In this document: piece after piece, positions 1-5,580 of the stretch
Numbering within the stretch: position 1 is the first letter of the stretch
Layout: each line of letters opens with the position of its first letter
NCBI GenBank assembly: GCA_964498755.1
Contig: CAZCIB010000058.1
Location: 1-11,474, forward strand
Direction: 5' to 3'
DNA length: 11,474 nt
From: RZZS01 sp964498755
GTDB taxonomy: Bacteria; Pseudomonadota; Alphaproteobacteria; Micavibrionales; Micavibrionaceae
Notes under the pieces: model-generated
Seen by the model: only the letters and a program-made list of their open reading frames with translations
What the model was told of the DNA's origin: nothing
The model's database searches: none
Program-made: the position numbers and the translations under genes

Positions 1-265
<265 letters not shown>

Positions 266-407
266 TTCAGCCCATGCCATGGACTTTGCGTCCATGGATT
301 ATGGAAACGACGCGCACGGATAAGTACGCTGTGCGGGGTTTGATGGTATTCCGGCATTTGAAAAGACAATTAAAAAAATTGGATGACATGACTTAACGGT
401 CTTGGAT
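266..407 (+). other. 23S-5S internal transcribed spacer
   Basis: About 140 bp of transcribed spacer with no tRNA in it. It contains a clear hairpin, CCATGGA (277-283) with TCCATGG (291-297) around a 7-nt loop, just after the 23S end. A weaker 5-bp stem, CGCAC (313-317) with GTGCG (331-335), follows. Its last 15 bases form the left side of the extended 5S precursor stem annotated separately. The hairpins are probably rRNA processing signals; that is an inference. Confidence 0.8.
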
Positions 408-540
408 GACCTGGTGGTTTTGGCGAAGGTGAAACACCCCATCCCATCCCGAACTGGTCCGTGAAACCCTTCAGCGGCGATGGTACTGCGTCTCAAGGCG
501 TGGGAGAGTAGCACGCTGCCAGGTCTTCCAAGTCCGTTAA
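393..540 (+). other. Extended 5S precursor stem
   Basis: The 5S terminal helix continues outward on both sides. GACCTGG (408-414) pairs with CCAGGTC (519-525). T407 opposes T526, then CTTGGA (401-406) pairs with TCCAAG (527-532). T400 opposes T533, then TTAACGG (393-399) pairs with CCGTTAA (534-540). This gives 20 base pairs in blocks of 7, 6 and 7, separated by single U-U mismatches. It is probably the substrate of the endonuclease that frees pre-5S rRNA. The pairing is read directly; the processing role is inferred. Confidence 0.75.
408..525 (+). rRNA. rrf: 5S rRNA
   Basis: A full-length 5S rRNA of about 118 nt. Terminal helix I is GACCTGG (408-414) paired with CCAGGTC (519-525). Internal hallmarks include the CATCCCATCCCGAAC segment (about 439-453) and the TGGGAGAGTAG segment (about 501-511). 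Ends are set by helix I and are approximate to a few bases because pairing continues outward. No tRNA-fMet gene, which follows 5S in many alphaproteobacterial rrn operons, was recognised in the next 200 bp. Confidence 0.95.
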
Positions 541-577
541 CAGCTTAGTGAGGCGAAGCCGAACTTGGCGCAACGGT

Positions 578-631
578 CCCCGGGCTTGACCCGGGGCCTG
601 TTCTCAAAAAACTTACATTACCTGTTTGCGA
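578..631 (+). repeat. Composite dispersed repeat, copy A
   Basis: A GC-rich hairpin, CCCCGGG (578-584), loop CTTGA, CCCGGGG (590-596), is followed by CTG, a short A-run and the 20-base tail CTTACATTACCTGTTTGCGA (612-631). The same order of parts and nearly the same tail occur at 1467-1520, on the other side of the C39-like gene. The hairpin sequence is of a kind common between genes in alphaproteobacteria. No T-run follows the hairpin on the plus strand, so I do not call it the rrn terminator. Confidence 0.6.
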
Positions 632-675
632 GTTTTCTTGGCATATTTCCGACATGGTAATACCGGCCCTTTTAA

Positions 676-706
676 GCCAAAGGCTCTGAGTGGCGGCATT
701 TTTTTT
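676..706 (+). terminator. Possible weak terminator after the rRNA operon
   Basis: A short stem, GCCA (676-679) with TGGC (691-694), is followed four bases later by eight T (699-706). The stem has only four pairs and a long loop, so this is a weak candidate. It is the only T-run between 5S and the next gene. It could end rrn transcription or be a chance T-run just before the following gene. Confidence 0.25.
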
Positions 707-741
707 AGAGTTTGCTAAGCGAACTTGATCGAATCGACAGA

Positions 742-1443
742 ATGTATTTGCAGGCGCCAATTATGCGGTTAGAAAAAAATCCTCCCTACGTTGCTAATTT
801 TTCAAAGACTTCTTGCCAGCAAGCCGTTTATGCGATGATTTTGCAGCATTTTACCGGAGCGGCCCAATCTGAATCCGATATGGACGCCATGTGTAACGCA
901 AAGCCGGGAAAATGGACTTGGCATTTCTCCGCAATCAATAAACTCGCGAATGCAGGATATCAAATCGTTCATGTCAGCGATTTTGATTTTCGGGAATTTG
1001 GCATAAACCCGCGAGCATATCTGGAGTCTTTTGACGGAAAAGAAAACGCAAAAATTGCCTGTGAGAAATCCGACATTGAATCGGAAAGAATGATGGCTCT
1101 TCAATTAATTGAAAAAGAGCGATCAGGAAACATTTCTTTTGAGCTCCGAAGTCCTGAAGTCAGTGATATTAAGCGATGCCTGGATGAGGGCTATCTAATT
1201 TCTCATTGGATCAATTCCGCGGCGCTGCTCGGTGACTTTACATCTTATACTGGCCACTATGTGTTGCCTTACGATGTTTTTGATGATCTGGTCGTGTTTC
1301 ACAATCCGGGCGGGTATGACAAAAAAGGCAGGCCGGTCAATCAGTGCGTAGGCCAGATGCTGGATGCCGGTTTTTTTGACAGGTGTGTACGCTCCCCTGA
1401 TACAGGGTTGTCTGAGGGCTTCACGGCAATCAAGCCGAGCTGA
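742..1443 (+). CDS. C39-like cysteine-peptidase-fold protein
   Basis: A 233-aa protein from ATG 742. The N-terminal region resembles C39-type cysteine peptidases: Y-V-A-N-F-S-K-T-S-C-Q-Q with a candidate nucleophile at Cys25. About 145 residues later comes G-H-Y-V-L-P-Y-D with candidate His172, then V-F-H-N-P-G with Asn188 where the family usually has Asp or Asn. There is no signal peptide, membrane segment or ABC-transporter part, so a role as a bacteriocin-exporter peptidase is unlikely. An intracellular hydrolase or a catalytically altered relative is possible. The start is uncertain: TTG 712 and ATG 763 are in frame and no candidate has a strong Shine-Dalgarno. The gene is AT-rich (about 42% GC in 961-1020), lies between two copies of a composite repeat, and is followed by an intrinsic terminator. 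Acquisition is plausible. The substrate is unknown. Confidence 0.6.
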   Translation: MYLQAPIMRLEKNPPYVANFSKTSCQQAVYAMILQHFTGAAQSESDMDAMCNAKPGKWTWHFSAINKLANAGYQIVHVSDFDFREFGINPRAYLESFDGKENAKIACEKSDIESERMMALQLIEKERSGNISFELRSPEVSDIKRCLDEGYLISHWINSAALLGDFTSYTGHYVLPYDVFDDLVVFHNPGGYDKKGRPVNQCVGQMLDAGFFDRCVRSPDTGLSEGFTAIKPS

Positions 1444-1466
1444 TTAAATATCTCATCCCGAACAAG

Positions 1467-1520
1467 TCCCGCGAAAGCCGGGATCTGCAGCTTAAAAAAT
1501 CTTACATTGCCTGTTTGCGA
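1467..1520 (+). repeat. Composite dispersed repeat, copy B
   Basis: A hairpin, TCCCG (1467-1471) with CGGGA (1479-1483), is followed by CTGCAG, an A-run and CTTACATTGCCTGTTTGCGA (1501-1520). The tail differs from copy A at one base in twenty. ATCCCG (1455-1460) can pair with CGGGAT (1479-1484) as an alternative. The element lies just downstream of the C39-like gene and upstream of its terminator, in the same orientation as copy A. Confidence 0.6.
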
Positions 1521-1537
1521 TACAATCCATTTGACAG

Positions 1538-1560
1538 CCGCCTTTTGAGGCGGTTTTTTT
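1538..1560 (+). terminator. Intrinsic terminator of the C39-like gene
   Basis: A 6-bp stem, CCGCCT (1538-1543) with AGGCGG (1548-1553), and a 4-base loop are followed directly by seven T (1554-1560). This is a standard rho-independent terminator on the plus strand. It ends only six bases before the ATG of the SDR gene, which leaves no ordinary space for a promoter and ribosome-binding site between them. Confidence 0.8.
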
Positions 1561-1566
1561 GTTTTC

Positions 1567-2274
1567 ATGCCAAACATCCTCATCACAGGAACGAATCGCG
1601 GAATCGGGCTGGAGCTGGTCCGGCAATACGCCGCCGACGGAAGTTCAAACCGGATTTTCGCCTGCTGCCGCAATCCGGGGAATGCCGATGCCTTAAATGA
1701 AATCGCGAAAAGCGCGTCGGACGGGCCAGTCAGCGTTTACCAGCTTGACGTCACGGACGATCAGAGCGCTGAGGCCCTGGCGCGGGAGCTTGGCGACACG
1801 CCGATCGATATCCTGATCAACAATGCCGGGATTATGGGCGGAGAGCGGCAGAGCGCCGATGATATGGATTACGGCGCCTGGGCGGAGACGCTCGCCGTGA
1901 ATACGATGGCGCCTTTGCGCGTGTCGATGGCGTTTTTGCCGCATTTGAAACGTAGCGCGGCAAGTCCGCCAAAAATCATTACGATCTCAAGCCAGATGGG
2001 CTCCCTAAACCGGAAAATTAAAGGCATGTACGCCTACCGCTCTTCCAAAGCCGCCGTGAACAAAGTCATGCAGGTTCTCTCCCTTGAACTGGCGGATGAC
2101 GGCATTTCCGTCAATCCCGTCCATCCGGGCTGGGTGCGCACAGATATGGGCGGTCCCGGAGCCGATATCTCACCTCAGGAAAGCGCGGAAGGTCTGCGCG
2201 CGCTCATCGCCAAACTCACGCTTGACGACAGTGGAAAATTTTTCCTATGGGACGGCAATGAGCATGCGTGGTAA
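1567..2274 (+). CDS. SDR-family NAD(P)-dependent oxidoreductase (C-factor-like)
   Basis: A 235-aa classical short-chain dehydrogenase with a Rossmann fold. The cofactor motif T-G-T-N-R-G-I-G is at residues 7-14, D61-V62 follows beta-3, N-N-A-G is at 85-88, and the catalytic set is Asn112, Ser141/142, Tyr157 and Lys161 (Y-R-S-S-K). The P-G-W-V-R-T-D-M substrate-loop motif and the C-terminal F-F-x-W-D-G-x-x-x-x-W tail resemble C-factor/CsgA-like SDRs. The substrate cannot be told. The start MPNILITG fits the family, but the ATG sits right behind a T-run of the upstream terminator with no Shine-Dalgarno. Translation may be leaderless or depend on read-through. The last 78 bp recur at 3153-3230. 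Composition is about 58% GC in 1801-1860, higher than in both neighbouring genes. Confidence 0.92.
   Translation: MPNILITGTNRGIGLELVRQYAADGSSNRIFACCRNPGNADALNEIAKSASDGPVSVYQLDVTDDQSAEALARELGDTPIDILINNAGIMGGERQSADDMDYGAWAETLAVNTMAPLRVSMAFLPHLKRSAASPPKIITISSQMGSLNRKIKGMYAYRSSKAAVNKVMQVLSLELADDGISVNPVHPGWVRTDMGGPGADISPQESAEGLRALIAKLTLDDSGKFFLWDGNEHAW
2197..2274 (+). repeat. 78-bp direct repeat, left copy (SDR gene 3' end)
   Basis: These bases encode the last 25 residues and stop codon of the SDR gene and recur at 3153-3230 with a constant offset of 956. There are no indels and I count eight mismatches (about 90% identity). Similarity stops sharply upstream of 2197/3153 and at the stop codon. 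The two copies bracket the first GNAT gene. Confidence 0.85.
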
Positions 2275-2327
2275 ATCCGCCAAGCTTTTACTTTGTCTCG
2301 AGAGCCATCTTCGCATAAACAGCAGCA

Positions 2328-2813
2328 TCATCCTTCATGAGAGAGAATTTCCGTTGCCGTGATATAAAGCGTATCGTTCTCGGCGACCAGAGTCCGTCTT
2401 TTGAGCCATGCTTCAAGATTGCCGAGTGTTTTGAACGCTTTTCCCCATACATAATCAAATCCTTCGAGATTATGCGTATAGTCCTTTAGCATGTCTCCAT
2501 ATCCAAGATTCCTGTATTCGGGAGCAACGACGAGGCCGATGCCTCTTAATCCACGTTTATTTTTATAGGATTCCAGAGATGCATGCAGCGTGAAGTTTTG
2601 TGACAGCTCTTCGATGTCCAGCGATTGACCAACCAGAGGATAAACGCCAATTATTTTGCTATCATCGTTTTCCAGTACGACAGAGATATCCCAGTTAACG
2701 ACGCTATCCAGAAAAGGCATGACATCAAAATCTGAATAGGTACTGAATGCCGACACAAGGAGTCGCTCAACACATCCACGGTCCTGCTTATTATATTTCC
2801 GTATCGAGGGCAT
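2328..2813 (-). CDS. GNAT-family N-acetyltransferase
   Basis: A 161-aa cytoplasmic protein. Acetyl-CoA binding motif A is visible as G-L-V-V-A-P-E-Y-R-N-L-G-Y-G-D-M-L, with Arg101, Gly104 and Gly106 forming the R-x-x-G-x-G pyrophosphate loop. The length is typical for a single-domain GNAT. The acceptor substrate is unknown. The ATG at 2813 is preferred over the adjacent in-frame TTG at 2816. No Shine-Dalgarno is visible, and a TATATG -10-like element at 2827-2822 lies so close to the ATG that the mRNA could be leaderless. The gene is convergent with the SDR gene, with a 53-bp gap and no clear terminator. It is AT-rich (42% GC in 2461-2520) and lies between 78-bp direct repeats, which suggests acquisition. 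Confidence 0.8.
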   Translation of the reverse strand: MPSIRKYNKQDRGCVERLLVSAFSTYSDFDVMPFLDSVVNWDISVVLENDDSKIIGVYPLVGQSLDIEELSQNFTLHASLESYKNKRGLRGIGLVVAPEYRNLGYGDMLKDYTHNLEGFDYVWGKAFKTLGNLEAWLKRRTLVAENDTLYITATEILSHEG

Positions 2814-3152
2814 CAAGAGACCATATAGCCAAAGCTAACGTTGTGCAAAAGAAATGTATAAAAGCATTCGGCCGGGTGGAAGATGCACAGGTAAGAGATG
2901 AATTGCTTTTGTCTTTTGACAAATCAAAGTCCATTCAATCCGTCATCCCGTTGGGGCACGAAATGCGCTTAAATAAACAGGATCAGCAATGTGCATCCGG
3001 TCGTGGCCGACGCCTTTGAAAAAGATCTTTATCCTCAAATTCTGCGATTGGCCTACGCTTCGTAACAGGTCTGTCGCAAAATAAAATCTCGTTATTTGTA
3101 TCATTTTGCGCGAAGCAAAGAATCTCATTGTATGAATCCCATAGAGATCCAT
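2814..3152. other. Intergenic stretch with no confident gene
   Basis: About 340 bp between the first GNAT gene and the duplicated SDR tail. On the minus strand a 69-codon open frame (3152-2943) could encode a short basic peptide. I recognise no family and see no ribosome-binding site for it. A small hairpin, TTTGC (3105-3109) with GCAAA (3115-3119), is present. No promoter or terminator stands out for the plus-strand gene downstream. Confidence 0.5.
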
Positions 3153-3230
3153 CGCGCGCTCATCGCCAAACCCACGCTTGACGACAGTGGAAAATTTTTC
3201 CAATGGGACGGGGGCGAGCGCGCGTGGTAA
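3153..3230 (+). pseudogene. Duplicated 3' fragment of the SDR gene (right copy)
   Basis: This is a copy of SDR bases 2197-2274 that keeps the reading frame and stop codon, ending W-D-G-G-E-R-A-W in place of W-D-G-N-E-H-A-W. It has no cofactor or catalytic part and cannot be an enzyme. An in-frame ATG at 3133 would give a 32-residue peptide, probably without function. The stop is nine bases upstream of the second GNAT gene. Two readings are possible: a remnant of a lost SDR paralogue, or the original SDR 3' end displaced by an insertion that brought its own copy of the tail. Confidence 0.75.
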
Positions 3231-3239
3231 GCTGGCCAT

Positions 3240-3623
3240 ATGAACATTTCTTGCCGTGCCGCTGTGACTTCCGATGAAATTAATGCGCTCGCACGTTTGT
3301 GCTGGGACGATCATGAAGGCTGCGATTATAACAATATTCTGAAACACAGCCTTGCATGGGTGACGGCGCGTGCCGATGACGAGACGCTTATCGGTTTTTA
3401 TAATCTTGCATGGGATGGCGGGCGGCATGCGCTCGTTTTTGATCTTAATGTTCATCCCGATTTTCGGCGGCAGGGGATTGCATTGAAAATGCTTGAACAC
3501 GCGCCGCGCATCGCGAAAGAAAGCGGCGTGAAATATCTCCACGTAGATTGTGATGTGTCTCTTGAAGATCTGTATAAAAAAGCCGGATATGAGATGATTT
3601 CAGCTGGAATTGTCTATCTTTAA
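3240..3623 (+). CDS. GNAT-family N-acetyltransferase
   Basis: A 127-aa compact GNAT. Motif A reads F-D-L-N-V-H-P-D-F-R-R-Q-G-I-A, with Arg76, Gly79 and Ala81 as the acetyl-CoA pyrophosphate loop. Motif B contains L-Y-K-K-A-G-Y-E, where Tyr112 is at the usual general-acid position. Length is near the lower end for the family but complete. The ATG is nine bases after the stop of the duplicated SDR tail, which hints that an SDR-GNAT pair was once directly adjacent. No strong Shine-Dalgarno is seen. It is convergent with the next gene, with 12 bp between stops and only the palindrome AAAGGCCTTT (3622-3631) there. The acceptor is unknown. Confidence 0.85.
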   Translation: MNISCRAAVTSDEINALARLCWDDHEGCDYNNILKHSLAWVTARADDETLIGFYNLAWDGGRHALVFDLNVHPDFRRQGIALKMLEHAPRIAKESGVKYLHVDCDVSLEDLYKKAGYEMISAGIVYL

Positions 3624-3635
3624 AGGCCTTTCGAA

Positions 3636-5222
3636 TTACTCCCCGCCTACCTTCCTTCGCCCCGGATTTTTGCGGATGGCGTAGAGATCGTGGCGGCGGT
3701 CTTTTAAATTGCGCACGCTCCCCTCGCTGTGCAGCTCTATCAGCTTGTACATGTCGAGATCGGCGATCAGCGTCATTTCCGTGTTGGGCGTGGCTTCGGC
3801 GGCGATGCAGTCATGCGGGAAGGCGAAGTCGGACGGCGTCAGAATGGCGGCCTGCGCGTATTGGATGTCCATGTTGACGACCTTGGGCAGGTTGCCCGTG
3901 CTGCCCGCCAGAACGACATAGCATTCGTTTTCGATGGCGCGGGCCTGCGCGCAATGCCGCACCCGCTGATAGCCGTTTTTGGTATCGGTCCAGAACGGCA
4001 CGAAGAGGATTTGCATGCCTTCCTCGGCGAGGATGCGGCTGAGCTCCGGGAACTGCACGTCATAGCAGACCAGAATGCCTACACGGCCGAAATCCGTTTC
4101 AAAAATCCGGATGGCGTCGCCGCCCGACATGCCCCAGTAGTCAACCTCGTCCGGCGTAACGTGGATTTTATACTGCTTGTCCGTCGAGCCGTCGCGGCGG
4201 CAGAGAAAGGAAACGTTGCGCAGCTTGCCGTCGATATACTCCGGCATGCTGCCTGCAATAATGTTGATGTTGTAGGTCACCGCCATCTGACTCATCGCGG
4301 TGCGGATCGGCTCGGTATGCTCGGCCATTTTACGGATGGACTCCGGCGGGCTGAGGTCATTATAGCGCGCCATCATCGGTCCGTTGAAAAATTCGGGGAA
4401 CAGCACGACGTCGGACTCGTAATCCGAAACGGCGTCGACGAAATATTCAACCTGTTCAATGATTTCCGACATGTCGGTTACAGGGCGCATCTGCCATTGC
4501 ACGGCGCCGACGCGTACGGTTTCCTTGCGTTTTCCGAAGAGCTCTTCGTGCTCTTCATCTTCCTCGTAGTAAATGTTGAGCCATTCCATCAGCACGGCGT
4601 AATTGCCGGATTCCTCGTCGCCGGGCAGATAGTTTTTGAGAATCCTGCGGGAGTGAAAGCCGTTGGAAAGCTGGAAGGAAATCACGGGATCGCTGATTTC
4701 CCGGGCGCGGACCTTGCGCAGATATTGCTGCGGCGAGAGTTCGTCCTTGTATTTTTTGTAGCCGGCCATGCGCCCGCCAAAAATAATCGCCCTCAGGTTC
4801 AGGCTCTGGCAGATTTCTTTCCGCGCGTCATGAAGGCGCCGCCCCAGACGCATGCCGCGGTAATCCTCGCGCACGAACATCTCTATGCCGTAAAGCGTAT
4901 CCCCGTGCGGCGCATGCGTTTTAAAAGTATAGTTTGCGGTCACCTGTTCATAGGTATGCTTGTCGCCAAGCTTTTTGTAATCGACAATCACGGCAAAGGC
5001 TGCGGCGACGATTTTGCCCTGATCCTCAATCCCGATCTGCCCGTCCGGGAAAACATTCATCAGGAATTCCATATCCTCGCGGTCGTAAGGCCCAAGCGTT
5101 GGATAAATCTGCTTGGTGATTTCGTAAATGTCGTCGAAATCTTCAATCGTCAGCTGCCGCAGCTGAAGATGATGCTCGTCCGATCCCGCTGCGGGATGTT
5201 CTTTCGTGTCCTGTTCCGTCAT
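3636..5222 (-). CDS. GNAT / carbon-nitrogen hydrolase fusion protein
   Basis: A 528-aa two-domain protein. Residues about 20-215 form a GNAT domain with motif A F-V-R-E-D-Y-R-G-M-R-L-G (118-127 region); the usual R-x-x-G-x-G reads R122-G-M-R125-L-G127. Residues about 235-510 form a nitrilase-superfamily domain with the full catalytic set: Glu277 (F-P-E-F-F), Lys352 (Q-Y-K-I-H) and Cys386 (V-C-Y-D). Nitrilase-superfamily enzymes hydrolyse non-peptide C-N bonds such as amides, and GNATs transfer acetyl groups from acetyl-CoA. The combined reaction is not known to me. An acidic linker with several E/D residues (about 219-228) joins the domains. There is no signal peptide, so it is cytoplasmic. 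The ATG lacks a Shine-Dalgarno but lies seven bases after a good -10 box, so a leaderless mRNA is likely. The long plus-strand frame across this gene is its antisense shadow. Confidence 0.93.
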   Translation of the reverse strand: MTEQDTKEHPAAGSDEHHLQLRQLTIEDFDDIYEITKQIYPTLGPYDREDMEFLMNVFPDGQIGIEDQGKIVAAAFAVIVDYKKLGDKHTYEQVTANYTFKTHAPHGDTLYGIEMFVREDYRGMRLGRRLHDARKEICQSLNLRAIIFGGRMAGYKKYKDELSPQQYLRKVRAREISDPVISFQLSNGFHSRRILKNYLPGDEESGNYAVLMEWLNIYYEEDEEHEELFGKRKETVRVGAVQWQMRPVTDMSEIIEQVEYFVDAVSDYESDVVLFPEFFNGPMMARYNDLSPPESIRKMAEHTEPIRTAMSQMAVTYNINIIAGSMPEYIDGKLRNVSFLCRRDGSTDKQYKIHVTPDEVDYWGMSGGDAIRIFETDFGRVGILVCYDVQFPELSRILAEEGMQILFVPFWTDTKNGYQRVRHCAQARAIENECYVVLAGSTGNLPKVVNMDIQYAQAAILTPSDFAFPHDCIAAEATPNTEMTLIADLDMYKLIELHSEGSVRNLKDRRHDLYAIRKNPGRRKVGGE

Positions 5223-5229
5223 GAGAGCG

Positions 5230-5259
5230 TTTATACACCATGTCCCTGCCTTGCGGCAA
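5230..5259 (-). promoter_or_regulatory. Promoter of the GNAT/nitrilase gene, possibly leaderless
   Basis: On the minus strand, TTGCCG (5259-5254), an 18-bp spacer and TATAAA (5235-5230) resemble a sigma-70 promoter. The ATG begins at 5222, seven bases past the -10 box, where transcription would be expected to start. This agrees with the lack of a Shine-Dalgarno. Motif match only. Confidence 0.4.
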
Positions 5260-5358
5260 ATGAAGTCTCACGCTATGTCTTTTTTAAGTCAGGGGTTTTC
5301 AAAGGGAGAAACTGTTACGAATACGGCGGGCGTTTGATCTGTGCGCCGGGCATTTTAA

Positions 5359-5435
5359 AAACTACAGAGCGCGCAGAGTACGCAGAGAATCGAGCTCTTG
5401 AAAAAACTCTGCGCCCTCTGCGATCTCTGTAGTTT
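5359..5435. repeat. Long imperfect hairpin with GCAGAG repeats
   Basis: AAACTACAGAG (5359-5369) pairs perfectly with CTCTGTAGTTT (5425-5435). After a 2x2 internal loop CGCAGAG (5372-5378) pairs with CTCTGCG (5416-5422). After another 2x2 loop CGCAGAG (5381-5387) pairs with CTCTGCG (5407-5413). The total is 25 bp with a 19-base apex. The CAGAG unit recurs every nine to ten bases on each arm. The element fills most of the informative part of the 358-bp gap 5223-5580 between two minus-strand genes. Elsewhere in that gap I see no gene. Similar ACAGAG-rich palindromes occur between genes in many bacteria; no function is shown here. Confidence 0.75.
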
Positions 5436-5580
5436 AAATTTTCCGGCGATAATCCGGGCGCAAAAATGGCTCATTATTTATTCATAGTGACTGTAAGTGA
5501 TCGCGCCGGGCGGGAAATAATTTATGCGAGCGCGCGGAGACGGATAAGCTTCCTGAAGTCGTTCGGAGCATGCGGGATCG

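Noticed and set aside
578..596. GC-rich hairpin after 5S taken as the rRNA terminator
   Set aside because: No T-run follows on the plus strand, and the same hairpin-plus-tail layout recurs at 1467-1520, so it is better called a repeat.
541..740. Search for a tRNA-fMet gene after 5S
   Set aside because: No cloverleaf, T-arm GGTTCRA or terminal CCA pattern is visible in this stretch.
1531..1536. Perfect TTGACA as a -35 box for the SDR gene
   Set aside because: At 16-18 bp downstream there is only the terminator T-run and no -10-like sequence.
2747..3019. 90-codon plus-strand frame
   Set aside because: Begins antisense within the first GNAT gene; no domain, no Shine-Dalgarno.
2943..3542. 199-codon minus-strand frame overlapping the second GNAT gene
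   Set aside because: Most of it is antisense to a clear GNAT gene. Only the 3152-2943 part lies in unassigned sequence, and it has no recognised family or ribosome-binding site.
3729..5432. 567-codon plus-strand open frame
   Set aside because: It is antisense to the GNAT/nitrilase gene, which has all catalytic motifs in the minus strand. The plus frame has no recognisable domain and is rich in H/R/V as expected for a shadow.
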